A stretch of 64,000 nt of DNA from positions 23,944,168 through 24,008,167 of the forward strand of contig CM066923.1 of the NCBI GenBank assembly GCA_033964015.1, read 5' to 3'. The notes beneath the pieces were generated by a model, which saw only the letters and a program-made list of their open reading frames with translations, did no database searches and had not been told where the DNA came from. How positions within the stretch are numbered: the first letter of the stretch is position 1; each line of letters opens with the position of its first letter. The stretch is from Scolanthus callimorphus (taxonomy: Eukaryota; Cnidaria; Anthozoa; Actiniaria; Edwardsiidae). Position numbers and translations under genes: made by a program. Shown in pieces: positions 34,901 to 45,773 of this stretch.

Positions 34901-37900
34901 TGTAGTGCTATTTCTTTGCCCTTTCAATATAACAGAACGAAACGGATCGCAAAATGCCGTTAAGCATTTTTTTTTCAACCTGCATTAAGAACCTAGTGAT
35001 TTTTCTAAGGACCTGTGCAGCGGTAAATAAAATCTTACAGGTTCTTACAGACTCCAATCTTTATGTTCAAAACATACAATAACATAACCGAACGTTTTGT
35101 GGGGTATGTTATTGCTCAGCAAACAAGCCAAGCCTATTTTCATTACTGAAATTCCCTCGTAATTGCGCTACGCGAGAATGTTATCCCGTGTTATTCCCTG
35201 CATTCCTTCCTGGTAACGTCTTACGTAATTTATCACACTCTCAGGGTGATTTAAGCAGTAGATTTCACAATATCGTGGTCTTTTCAAAAACCAACGTCGG
35301 GACGCGGGTGTCTTGGTCATGAATTTTGTTTGGTGTTGGTTCGTACGTCGCCGAAGCTTCATGGCTCTTAATCCTCACGATCCATGGCTTAATTCTCAGA
35401 CGTTTTGGTTTGTTGTATGAGTGTTTTTGTAACACTGCCAAATTCAATTTCTCGGCTTGTTGGCTTCATAGTAATGCTAAATTCTCCGATTGGTTTGTTG
35501 TATGAGTGTTTTGTAACACCGCCAAATTCAATTTCTCGGTTTGTTGGCTTCATAGTAATGCTAAATTCTCCGATTGGTTTGTTGAACACCGCCAAATTCA
35601 ATTTCTCGGCTTGTTGGCTTCATAGTAATGCTAAATCTTCCGATTGGTTTGTTGTATGAGTGTTTTTGTAACACCGCCAAATTCAATTTCTCAGCTTGTT
35701 GGCTTCATAGTAATGCTAAATTCTCCGATTGGTTTGTTGTATGAGTGTTTTTGTAACACCGCCAAATTCAATTTCTCAGCTTGTTGGCTCATTCATAGTA
35801 ATGCTAAATTCTCCGATTGGTTTGTTGTATGAGTGTTTTTGTAACACCGCCAAATTCAATTTCTCAGCTTGTTGGCTTAATAGTAATGCTAAATTCTCCG
35901 ATTGGTTTGTTGTATGAGTGTTTTTGTAACACCGCCAAATTCAATTTCTCGGCTTGTTGGCTTCATAGTAATGCTAAATTCTCCGATTGGTTGGTTTGTA
36001 TGGGTGTTTTGTAACACCGCCAGATTCAATTTCTCGGCTTGTTGGCTTCTAGTATGCTAAATTCTTTGGTTGGTTTGTATGGGTCGTATGGGTGTTTTTG
36101 AAACACCGCCAAAATTCAATTTCTCGGCTTGTTAGCTTTAAATAATGCTAAATTCTCTGGTTGGTTTGTTACTTGTATATGGGAGCTTTAAAACACCGCC
36201 AAACTCAATTTCTCGGCTTGCTGGCTTCAAGTAATGCTAATTTCTATGATTGGTTTGTTGCATGGCCATGGGTGCATGTTGTTGAACAATTCAATGTTCG
36301 CTTCACTATGCTAAATTCTCGTAGTCCCTGTTACCTTTGTCGCTATCATAGGGGTTCGTTAACATACAGTTAACCTACCCTCATACTGTCTCCGGACGGT
36401 TTTGATTCGACTCAGTTAGCAGGTGCTGCGTCCGTCCTTTTTGTTCCGGTTTATTCTACTGTATTACGGGCGCGAGCCCTGCTACTTGAGTCAATTAAGA
36501 CCGCCAATTGAATTTTGTTAAATTCAAGCCAAATTCAATTTCTCGGCTTGTTGTCTTCATAGTAATGCTAAACTCTCTGATTGGTTTGCTAGCTTCATAG
36601 TAAATGCTAAATTCTCCGATGGGTTTGTTGTACTAGAGTTTTTGTAACACTGCCAAATTTCTCGACTTGTTGGCTTCATAGTAATGCTAAATTCTCCGAT
36701 TGGTTTGTTGTATGAGTGTTTTTGTAACACCGTCAAATTCAATTTCTCGGCCTTTGTTGGCTTCATAGTAATGCTAAATTCTCCGATTGGTTTGTTGAAC
36801 ACCGCCAAATTCAATTTCTCGGCTTGTTGGCTTCATAGTAATGCTAAATCTTCCGATTGGTTTGTTGTATGAGTGTTTTTGTAACACCGCCAAATTCAGT
36901 TTCACAGCTTGTTGGCTTCATAGTAATGCTAAGTTCTCCGATTGGTTTGTTGTATGAGTGTTTTTGTAACACCGCCAAATTCAATTTCTCGGCTTGTTGG
37001 CTTCATAGTAATGCTAAATTCTCCGATTGGTTTGTTTGTATGGGTGTTTTGTATAACACCGCCAGATTCAATTTCTCGGCTTGTTGGCTTCTAGTATGCT
37101 AAATTATTTGGTTGGTTTGTATGGGTGTTTTTGAAACACCGCCAAAATTCAATTTCTCGGCTTGTTAGCTTCAAAAATTCTCTGGTTGGTTTGTTACTAG
37201 TATATGGGTGCTTTTAAAACACCGCCAAACTCAATTTCTCGGCTTGCTGGCTTCAAGTAATGCTAATTTCTATGATTGGTTTGGTGCATGTTGTTGAACA
37301 ATTCAATTTCCCGTTTTATTCGCTTCACTATGCTAAATTCTTGTAGTCCCTGTTACCTTTGTCGCTATCATAGGGGTTCGTTAACATACAGTTAACCTAC
37401 CCTCATACTGTCTCCGGACGGTTTTTATTCGACTCAGTTAGCAGGTGCTGCGTCCGTCCTTTTTGTTCCGATTATTCTACTGTATTACGGGCGCGAGCCC
37501 TGCTACTTGAGTCAATTAAGACCGCCAATTGAATTTTGTTAAATTCAAGCCAAATCAAATTCAATTTCTCGGCTTGTTGTCTTCATAGTAATGCTAAACT
37601 CTCTGATTGGTTTGTTGGCTTCATAGTAAATGCTAAATTCTCCGATGGGTTTGTTGTACTAGAGTTTTTTGTAACACTGCCAAATTCTATTTCTCGACTT
37701 GTTGGCTTCAAAGTAAATGCTAAATTCCCCGATGGGTTTGTTGTATTAAAGTTTTTGTAACACTGCCAAATTCAATTTCTCGGCTTGTTGGCTTCATAGT
37801 AAATGTTAAATTCTCCGATGGGTTTGTTGTATTAGAGTTTTTGTAACACTGCCAAATTCAATTTCTCGGCGTGTTGGCTTCATAGTAAATGCTAAATTCT

Positions 37901-38845
37901 CCGATTGGTTTTGTTGTATGAGTGTTTTTGTAACACTGCCAAATTCAATTTCTCGGCTTGTTGGCTTCATAGTATTATGCTAATTCTCCGATTGGTTTGT
38001 TATATTAGAGTTTTTGTAACACTGCAAAATTCAATTTCTCGGCTTGTTGGCTTCATAGTAATGCTAAATTCTTCGATTGGTTTGTTATATGAGTGTTTTT
38101 GTAAAACACCGTCAAATTCAATTTCTCGGCTTGTTGTCTTCATAGTCATGCTAAATTCTCCGATTGGTTGTATGGGTGTTTTTTAAACACAGCCATATTC
38201 AATTTCTCGCGGCTTTGTTGGCTTCTAGTATGCTAAATTCTTTGATTGGTTTGTTACTAGTTTGGGTGTTTTTGAAACTACCAAATTCAATTTCTCGGTT
38301 TGCTAGCTTCAAGTAATGCTAAATTATCTTATTGGTGTGTTGTATGGGTGCATGTTGTTGAACAACGCCAAATTTAATTTCCCGCTTTGTTCGCTTCACT
38401 GGACGAAATAATGGATTTGCTCAGGTTTGTCGTGCGAGCAAATTTGATGCGAATTTGCCTCGAATGTGAATTTGAGCAAACATGGCAGCAATCATGAAGT
38501 TTAGTTCTTGAGCAATTGTCAAGTAAAGTTTAAAGTTTGCTATAAATTTGCTACACTTTTAGTTGAGAAGGCGAATGTGTATCTCGTGTATGTTTGCATC
38601 ATATACGCTGCATGTTTGTTTCATAGCAAATATGTTTCATCTTTGCTCCAGTTTTGCTCGACTATAGTCAAATATCAAATATACCATACCGCGCAAATTC
38701 GATGCGAACGTTAAGCGAATTCGATGTTTGCCTCGAATGAGCTCTGCTAGCAACACTGTACGTCCGGTTTACGTCTGATAATCCCACGTGACCTGGAGTA
38801 TGGCTTAGGTTTCCACTCTGATCGAGTGACGGTTTGTATTCATTC

Positions 38846-38881
<36 letters not shown>

Positions 38882-41800
38882 GATCTTTATTAAGAATATT
38901 CATTCAAAGGGAACATACCCGCAGGCATACGTGTGGGCTTACAATTCCATAAATATTAATTGAAAAAAAAAAAACTACATCTAAATTTATACAATATGTA
39001 CATAATGTTATATAAATTGAAGAGGCACCTATTTACAAAACATCTCTTGAACCTCTCTGTTCTCACTCGAGGCAAGATGTAATTATGACCTTTCTTCCGC
39101 GTACTTCTGCATCTCTGCGGGGGGAGAAGTTCATTAAGGGGATGGATGCTGACCGCAGTTATTTTGTTCCAGAGAGTTCTGTCCCTTTTTGTTATTATAT
39201 CAGCAATGGGAGTATACTCACTAGTGTAGCCATAGCGTGTAGCCCGTTTGCAAAACCTATCGATGCATGAAAGATATTTGTTATAATGGGCAGAGGCCCA
39301 AACCTCAATTGCATAGGTAAAAAGTGACATAATGAGGCTATTAAATAGTAGAGTGAGCTCTTGAAGGGAGTAGCCATAGTACTTACACACTCTTAAGATA
39401 TACAACCTGGAACTGGCTTTACTCAGCATGTTTTCAAACTGCGTGTCCCAGTTGCAAGGGTCTTCACTAACTGTAATGCATAGCAGTCTTAACTCACTCT
39501 TCCTAGCTATGCCCTCTATGGATTCTGGGACAGGCTTTTTGGTCCTCCCTTTCACTACCATTTCAAAAGTCTTTTTCATGTTCAACTTCATTAAGTTCAT
39601 GTCTTTTCGAATTTGAGCGCCATTGAAGGCAGACTTTCGACCGTATGTCATAGAACTTTATCACGTAAATTGTTGCGTTTGCAGGGGTGAACTCGCAACA
39701 AAAGTACCTCATGTAAAGGATTGCTAATTTCACAAGCAATAGGACATTCATATGACACTGCTTTGTGGCAATCCAGCGAGGACAGGACGGTTATATTTCA
39801 AGGTAAAATGAACGGGTTTATGTGCCACAGAAGTTTATCTACAACACTCGTGTGAAGAAACTTTCGTGTATTTTTGCTGCCGAAAGTAGACACAATTCAA
39901 CCGAAAATTGACAAAGTCAAAATGCTGCTAGTTATTTATAGGCTTTAATTTGAGTTGTGCAGTCAGAAAACCTGAGAAACTTATTCTAGTCGATTCGACT
40001 TCGCATTCGCCATGTTTGTTTCCGCTGCGCAGTTAGGTATAAACCGGGAAAGCTTTAAACAGGTATTCCTGCTTTAGTTCTGATCGCACAGCACAAAATA
40101 AAGCTTATAAATTACTATAAGCATTTTAACTGTATCAGTTTGACAATTTCCGGTGGAATTATTGTTAATTTTGGCAGCAAATGCAAATCTCGGCTTCGTG
40201 TCAGAGTGTTGTTTAGATAAATGTCTTTGTGGACGACCGCCAACCCACAAACTCGTTCGTTTTACTTCAAGTTACTGGACTGCCACAAAGCAGTGCTGTT
40301 TGAGGATCTTAGATTGACAATAGATCAGATAGATTGTACGTTCGATTATATTTCATTTTGCAAATAAATACTGGTTATCCCGTGAACTACGCTTGAATAT
40401 GAACGGTGCAAACAATATGTAAACCGGGATGTAAACATGATATTCTCTATTAAATTTGCCTTTGTGCAATGATAATGCAAGCTAGTATTTGCAGTACATT
40501 TGCTCACAGTCTAACATTGAACTTTGGCACACGTAAACATTCCGCAAACATAAAGCAAACGCGATTGTTACAGTTATTTACCGCTAAGCAAAGTCGATGC
40601 GAATATACGTGTTTGCATACCCTTTTGTAAACCGAGCAAATCTGATGTAAAAGCGGTCTTCACCAAATTTGTATGATGGTAAATATGATGCGAATTCGAA
40701 AATTTCATTTGCGCAAATGTATGCGAAGATGCGCAAATATGGAATTCACTTCACATTTACCACTACATTACGCATGAGTGAATCCATTTTTTCGTCCAGT
40801 GGTTATGCTAAATTCTCGTAGTCCCTGTTACCTTTGTCGCTACCATAGGGGTTCGTTAACATACAGTTAACCTACCCTCATACTGTCTTCGGACGGTCTT
40901 GCTCAGTGGCGTTAAGGCATGGCTCAAAACCATTTCGCCTGAAAAAGGGGATTATTCTTCATAACTCGTGTTCTATTGTATGGATCATCATCAGAATTGG
41001 TCAGCACAATAATTTTAACAAGAGCTTCATTTTGACACATTTCGTTACCATGGAAACGGTTATCACGTGACTCGGTGGCGGCCATCTTGCATTTTTTAAT
41101 TAGACCCTCTGAAGATACACAGAAAAATGTGAAATTGAAAGGTAAACACATATTTAGATACAGGACAACTTCCTTCAAATGAAACTAATTGGATATCTTG
41201 GAATTTCTCAAGAAAAAATAAATTATCAGATTTTTCGTGCTTTTGAAATATATGATATTGTGAAAAAACTTCTTTATTAAAACATGATCCACGATATCCA
41301 ATTAGGTTTACAGAAAGACTAATGATAGAAAGATTATACTGAAAAGAAATTTCTATTTTTCATCTTCTCTACATACTTGCACGGGCGCTAAACATTTCAT
41401 CCAAAATGGCGGATGGTGAGTCACGTGACATCGTTACCATGGCAACAACGACTTAACCGAAATCAGAATTCCAAAACATGTTTGTGGGCTGAGTTTGAAA
41501 GATTTTCGTTGAAAAATAACGAAGTTACAAAAAAGCAGGACCTCGTTTTAGAGCCTTAATGCCACTGAGTGATTCGACTTAGTTAGCAGGTGCTGCGTCC
41601 GTCCTTTATGTTCCGGTTTATTTTACTTTATAATCTGGCGTATTTACGGGCGCGAGACCTGCTACTTGAGTCAATTAAGACTGCCAATTGAAATTTGTTA
41701 ATTCATTTTAATCCTGACCCTTCCTCTGAGTTTTGGGAGGATAAGAGTGTTATTCTGTTGATTCCGCTGTGTTTCCTCCACGGTGAACGGTTTTTGTCTA

Positions 41801-44800
41801 GCGCCACGGCTCGGCTCGCAGTGCATCGAACGTGCGAGGTCAAAATTGACCTTTCCCATAACTTATTCTCGCTGAGACAATGAGAAGGGCATTTGAGTAA
41901 TGAAAGGAGTTTACTATTTTCATTACTGAAATTCCCTCGTAATTGCGCTACGCGAGAATGTTATCCCGTGTTATTCCCTGCATTCCTTCCTGGTAACGTC
42001 TTACGTAATTTATCACACTCTCAGGGTGATTTAAGCAGTAGATTTCACAATATCGTGGTCTTTTCAAAAACCAACGTCGGGACGCGGGTGTTGGGAATGA
42101 ATTTTGCCCACCCTCCTCCCCTTCGGCGACGTACGTTGTCGTCACATCACGCATGCGCTTGGCGCTTCCGTGTTCTCTTCTTCGCTCCTCTCACTGTCTC
42201 GGTCAAAATTGACCTTTCCCATAACTTATTCTCGCTGAGACAATGAGAAGGGCATTTGAGTAATGAAAGGAGTTTACGATTTTTATTGAAAATTGGTAAA
42301 AATAAAAAGTAAAAATAAAATATGCGTTACTGCGATTTTCATAATTCTGCGAACTCCCACTTGACATTTCCGAACGTCAAACTGCGAGTGAAGTCCACGC
42401 ATGTTTTCGGAGTTTGGTTTGCATTTTACAGTGAAAAATTGTGTTTTGAAGCCTTGCTAACCCCTATCATTTAACAAAATCTATCAAAGCCTGTGTGAAC
42501 TCACAGAGCTGTCCACTCGTTTGATTGACGGAAGCCAAACCGTGGTTTGTTGGTCGATGTGGAGTTCGCGGAATTATGAAAATCGCAGGAAAATATAAGA
42601 ACCTGTTCATTCTGACCTCGAAAATTCAAGGTTCTTATAAATATATATATATGCAGGTTTTTACTGTACTCGAAATTACATACATATGTCTTAAAGTTTT
42701 GTGATATAAAGTACAATAAGAAATTGAAAGAAAAATCAGTAATGCTCAGGACCACCTATGTTCTTCCTTTCCTTTGTCAGTCCCATTTCAAACTTATTTT
42801 CTGTGGAAATAGACGTCAAACAGAGCACTTGACGCCACTGATGTACGTCTTTAATGGTAAGTTTGTTGCTTCCCGTTAGAGAAAATGGGAAATGGGAATC
42901 ACGTCTCTCAGCTATTAAACCTTTTAAAGTAATTTAATTTATTTGCAATAATAAAGACCAAACCATCAAAAGCCTCCCGGTGTGATCACGGAAATGTTCC
43001 GCACAGTGATAAAGTGAAATAAACCTTTGGAGTCAAGGACACCCTAAAATAAACCATACAAAACCGTGTTTTCGTGTGAATATCCCTTAAGATACAACGA
43101 ACGTAGGGGCAGACTCATTCGGTTCAAAATACAAAGCTTCGCTGTCATTTTCGCAACAAAAAGCTCCACTTTTCGTCAGTTTAGCGCATTTTACCCCTAC
43201 AAACGCGAGAACACAATTCGTAATAATAAAATGTCTTTTCCAGAATGTCTTTTTCAGGGTTTCTGATGCAATTAAACAAAGTAATAAATTATGGGCAGAT
43301 GAGCGGCCCCTTTTTAATCTCTAAGTTCCACGGCGTCGAATTAGAGTTGCGGCGTCTATATAGACTGCATTATTTTCAAAAGATACCAACACTTTTCCCT
43401 TTCAAATAACAAGCTATCTCCTGTTTTAAATAAAATGTATTCGACGTTATTTTAACTCGGCGTTTGCCCTCTACAGACATGACGCGCATCCCTGAAGCAT
43501 AAATTTATTTATTTGGTATACTTTCTACACAAATACAGCAGTTCAAATAATTTGATAAGTAATAATACTATAGGTAAATCCATTACCCCACGAAGGAATT
43601 CCGCACTAAATCTCACGCGAAAAATCGATATTCCTATTTTCTTTGAATCCCATGCCGGAGGTTTTATTGAATTTACAAAAAAACGTCTTTACGCGCGCCA
43701 AGGAAGCCATTGCCAAACTGTTTCAATTTCAAGAAAATGCAACTTAAATATTGGTAGCGAAGCGTCTTCGTTGACGAAAAGACGTTTCATCCAGTGTTTG
43801 ACAGAGTTTAAAAAACCAGAAAGTAATTGTTCTCGCTTTCATGCTTGATAAATTGTAAATTTGTCGTGTTGAAATTTAACTTCGCGAGTGTCCTGTTTTC
43901 ATTGAATTCTACTTTTGCAGCCATTCCACACAAAAAACTCCCTCGATTTCAGCCAATCAGCACGCGAGAAGAGTCATAGCATTGGATTCTATTCACCATG
44001 CTTCACGAGTTCATTTTGTCTCCCAATGCCGATTTCGCTATCCCCGAAATACGTGTGAATATCCTCTCCCCCTCCCCGTTTCCCTAAAAATACCCGACTG
44101 TATCTTCAATTCTAAAGTATCTAGGTGCGTTCATTAGACATGTCTGTGTTGCCTCGGCATGTTTACTCTTTTGAAGTTTAATAAATGTCCCTTATCTAAT
44201 TTCACCCGTTATATCAGCGGAAGCGACTAATATTATAAAGATGGCAAAAGGGAAATATAATATAGCATAATAGGTACTGGCCTAGACATAACATTACGAA
44301 ATACATATCTGAAATAAGTCATTAAGGGATTGACAGCTAGAGTATTTTATGGCTATGGTCATGTAATGTAAAATTTCGATTGTTTTGTTGCTTCCTCTTG
44401 GATATTTTACTATCGTTAGCCTGTCTATTTCAAGGGAAACCACTGACGAACAAGTACTTTCACTCTTGACTTCAGTAATTGACTTTTTAAGGGTGCCGCC
44501 CTTTTTAGATAATGTAGTGTCATTATCGTTAATCACTATGTTGCTAGAACGTAATATGTAGTGAATAGTGATGCCTATCATATTGCGTTCATAATAGTAC
44601 GAATGCGAGTGGGTTTTACAGACTATATTGCGAAAGAAAGACAGAAAGAAAGAAACAAAAAGAAAGAAAGAAAAAATGAAAAAAGAAGAAGAGGAAAGAA
44701 CGAAAGAAAAAAAAGAAATTTCAATAGCACGAAGTGATATTTCAGCAAAGAAAACGAGAAATATATTACATTCACTTTCAATTTAATTGGGTTCTGCACA

Positions 44801-45773
44801 GGCTCCCCAAGCTACTGATTTGTTTGAAGGATTAACGGTAAAAATATAGAGAATGTATGGACATGAATTCACGAGAAAAGTATACGATAAAAATATTCTA
44901 CAAATCTAGTTGTACCTCTCTTGAAATCTGCGAAAATTATGGGGATTTCAGCCCCCTTTTTACTGATCTCTCGCAGCAAATTTCAAGCGAGTACAACTAG
45001 ATATTATTGTAGAACATTTTCTTTTATTTCTGAATTTAAATTTCCCGATCGTATATTTTTCTCGTGATTTACATGTCCATAGATTCTCTGTATTTTACCG
45101 TTAATTCTTCACACAAATCAGTAGCATTGGGAGCCTATGGGTTCTGACTGTGTTTAAGTTTTTACCAGATGGACGATAATGTCAATGCTTGTTTTCTTGG
45201 CATGCACTCTCATCGTTATTAGAATTATGCAAGTCTATCATATTTCAATGGGGTTATGGCTGTGTACTCTGTTAGTTTTTACCAGATAGGATATAAACAT
45301 ATTATGAATTGATCAATTCTCATGGCTTGTTTGCTTAGCATTCACTCACATTGGGTTATGAGAATGTGCAAGTTGATCATATCTTACCTGTCCACAGCTA
45401 CGGCAGTCATGGTCAATATAGCAACGATGCCCACCATCATTGTCGTGAAACCATTAACCAAACACATGACATCCCCAAGTGGCCACGTGCCTTTGATGTA
45501 GGTTGCTATGGAAACAGGCATAATGAGGATCGCAATGGATAGGTCCATGATGGCGAGATTTCCCAAAAACATGCTGACTACCCTCTGACTTATAATGTTT
45601 CGTTGCTTCCTTAACACGGCTAAAACTAGCGAGTTCCCAACTATGATAGCGATTGTGACAATTAGTAAGGCTGTTACTAGGGTTTTACGACCAGCAGGAG
45701 AAACCGCAATGTGAATTTCCTTTGATCCATCCAATGAAGTATTGTCAAACATTATGCCTTGGTGAATGAGCAA
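31908..45773 (-). CDS. Class A (rhodopsin-like) GPCR, four exons
   Basis: A seven-transmembrane G-protein-coupled receptor at the plasma membrane. Minus-strand exons are 45388-45773, 33956-34216, 33397-33556 and 31908-32209, all GT-AG with matching phases; ~369 residues. Exon 1 encodes TM1-TM3: IIVGNSLVLAVL, NLAIMDLSIAILIMP (D2.50), Cys3.25 in DVMCLV, and ends inside DRY (VD-R split by the intron). Exon 2 gives RYRIIV, TM4, GPSSSVCRASL (extracellular loop Cys) and TM5. Exon 3 gives FIGCWTPFVIVYA (CWxP, TM6). Exon 4 gives TM7 SACNPIIYLTMNKRFRRDF and a ~75-residue polar tail. One base is missing in TM4 (IWAWS versus VVISAVLPP frame, near 34150). The retinal lysine position in TM7 is Ser, so it is not an opsin. 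Ligand is unknown; amine- or melatonin-like is only a guess. Confidence 0.9.
32399..32598. mobile_element. Foldback MITE, AATRGACCTCCTCGGCTTGG family, copy 2
   Basis: AATAGACCTCCTCAGCTTGG and CCAAGCTGAGGAGGTCTATT are complementary ends; CATTTCAGATCACGTGGCAT and its complement form the inner arms. Length is 200 bp. It lies in the last intron of the GPCR gene. Confidence 0.85.
32815..33002. mobile_element. TA-flanked MITE, GAGCAGATTTCGTATGACTG family, copy 2
   Basis: It has the same ends and TA flanks as the 30119 copy, 188 bp long. The left arm ends in GTGAAGAGTGC; the right arm is one base short (TTTTCAGTCATACG). It lies in the GPCR intron between exons 3 and 4. Confidence 0.87.
33178..33385. 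mobile_element. GGTACC-rich foldback in GPCR intron
   Basis: AGACCCCGTTCACACGAGAC at the left pairs imperfectly with GTATCGTGATAGGGGTCT at the right, and the interior contains repeated GGTACCGGTA, GTACAATTCTGGTACGG and their complements. It abuts the 5' splice donor of GPCR exon 3, beginning 12 bases into the intron on the transcribed strand. Confidence 0.65.
33590..33945 (+). mobile_element. tRNA-derived SINE, copy 2
   Basis: GGTTCGACTCC at ~33633 is a perfect pol III B-box. The following body shares GGGACGTAATAAACC, CTTATGACCGCTTGGCTGCC, TTGGGACCCAGCG and AATTCAGCTTACGAACCGCAA with the minus-strand copy at 20452-20690, and it ends in an A-rich tail. The A-box region is decayed. It fills nearly all of the 399-bp intron between GPCR exons 2 and 3. 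Confidence 0.72.
35134..35311 (+). repeat. 178-bp exact direct repeat, left copy
   Basis: This segment, starting CTATTTTCATTACTGAAATT, is identical by eye to 41914-42091, 6.8 kb away in the same orientation. The two copies bracket the satellite array and its nested elements. Minus-strand reading frames that look conserved between the copies reflect this duplication only. Confidence 0.9.
35395..38395 (+). repeat. ~85-bp satellite array in GPCR intron 1
   Basis: More than 20 head-to-tail units of ~85 bp with the core CAAATTCAATTTCTCGGCTT, then GTTGGCTTCATAGTAATGCT, AAATTCTCCGATTGG and TTTGTTGTATGAGTG. Units vary in length and the array contains a larger-scale duplication: the order of unit variants and a ~220-bp non-satellite module at 36308-36530 recurs at 37328-37545. 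Short reading frames (MVCCMSVFVTPPNSIS and relatives) are artefacts of the periodicity. Confidence 0.93.
36308..36530 (+). repeat. 220-bp module (three copies in window)
   Basis: A module running from TATGCTAAATTCTCGTAGTC through GGGGTTCGTTAACATACAGT, TGTCTCCGGACGG and TTAGCAGGTGCTGCG to ACCGCCAATTGAA occurs here, at 37328-37545, and at 40807-41700, where it is split by a 668-bp insertion. It separates blocks of the 85-bp satellite. Confidence 0.85.
38396..40802. mobile_element. 2.4-kb insertion with CACTGGACGAAA ends
   Basis: CACTGGACGAAATAATGGATT at the left and AATCCATTTTTTCGTCCAGTG at the right are inverted copies, splitting a satellite/module copy that is continuous at 36296-36320 and 37316-37340. 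The CACTG terminus recalls CACTA-type or hAT-type transposons, but no clean target duplication is readable and no transposase is recognised. The interior is A/T-rich, with many GCAAATxxGATGCGAA motifs, and holds a non-LTR retrotransposon end. Confidence 0.7.
38848..39651 (-). pseudogene. Non-LTR retrotransposon 3' end, RT C-terminus
   Basis: A 231-codon minus-strand frame (38956-39651) resembles the region after the catalytic core of CR1/RTE-like reverse transcriptases: ASSRLYILRVCKYYGYS, LLFNSLIMSLFTYAIEVW and IDRFCKRATRYG. The YxDD core and everything upstream are absent. The element ends in an (ATA)n run at ~38848-38880, as does the fragment at 25640, but the two proteins are clearly different subfamilies. 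It is nested inside the CACTGG-ended insertion. Confidence 0.78.
40902..41569. mobile_element. 668-bp insertion, CTCAGTGGCRTTAAGGC ends
   Basis: CTCAGTGGCGTTAAGGC and GCCTTAATGCCACTGAG are inverted ends. The insertion splits the third copy of the 220-bp module between CGGACGGTCTTG and TGATTCGACT; the intact copies read CGGACGGTTTTGATTCGACT, giving a TG target duplication of at most 2 bp. The interior has paired segments around CACGTGAC, ACCATGG and GGCGGCCATCTTG/CAAAATGGCGG. No transposase. Confidence 0.8.
41838..42275 (+). repeat. Direct repeats around the right 178-bp copy
   Basis: GGTCAAAATTGACCTTTCCC through AATGAAAGGAGTTTAC (~76 bp) occurs at 41838-41914 and again at 42199-42275. The 178-bp repeat copy 41914-42091 lies between them. 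The structure suggests a tandem duplication of ~360 bp or insertion of the 178-bp segment with its flank. Confidence 0.75.
42330..42588. mobile_element. Foldback, CTGCGATTTTCATAATTC ends
   Basis: CTGCGATTTTCATAATTCTG and CGGAATTATGAAAATCGCAG are inverted ends of a 259-bp element in GPCR intron 1; the next bases (CGAACTCCCAC and ATGTGGAGTTCG) continue the pairing. No coding capacity. Confidence 0.75.
42600..44640. other. GPCR intron 1 DNA without recognisable gene
   Basis: I see no conserved exon here. The 111-codon plus frame at 43513-43848 and the minus frame at 44294-44581 have no recognisable domain and no splice or start context. Composition is A/T-rich with no obvious tandem structure. 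Confidence 0.35.
44635..44720 (+). repeat. GAAA-type polypurine tract
   Basis: An ~85-bp nearly pure purine run of GAAAGAAAGA-type repeats; the complementary strand is the GPCR transcript strand, so the intron carries a long polypyrimidine run here. Confidence 0.85.
44797..45138. mobile_element. Foldback MITE with 8-bp target duplication
   Basis: CACAGGCTCCCCAAGCTACT at the left is mirrored by GTAGCATTGGGAGCCTAT at the right; arms pair over ~150 bp including GATTAACGGTAAAA and CTAGTTGTAC. GGGTTCTG flanks both ends directly (44789-44796 and 45139-45146). An 8-bp duplication and CACAGG-type terminus fit a hAT-mobilised element. It lies ~250 bp downstream of GPCR exon 1 in the intron. Confidence 0.85.

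Noticed and set aside
35405..38186. Frames repeating MVCCMSVFVTPPNSIS as a repeat protein
   Set aside because: They arise from the ~85-bp satellite; unit length is not a constant multiple of three and frames break at every length change.
35134..42091. LTR retrotransposon with 178-bp LTRs
   Set aside because: No TG...CA termini, primer-binding site, or gag/pol remnants between the repeats; the interior is satellite and nested DNA elements.
35168..42154. Conserved minus-strand frame with ASRRWFLKRPRYCEIYCLNH at two loci
   Set aside because: The identity is due to an exact 178-bp DNA duplication; the frames have no domain and different starts, so coding is not supported.
31908..45773. Opsin identity for the four-exon GPCR
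   Set aside because: The retinal-binding Lys position, six residues before the NPxxY Asn, is Ser.
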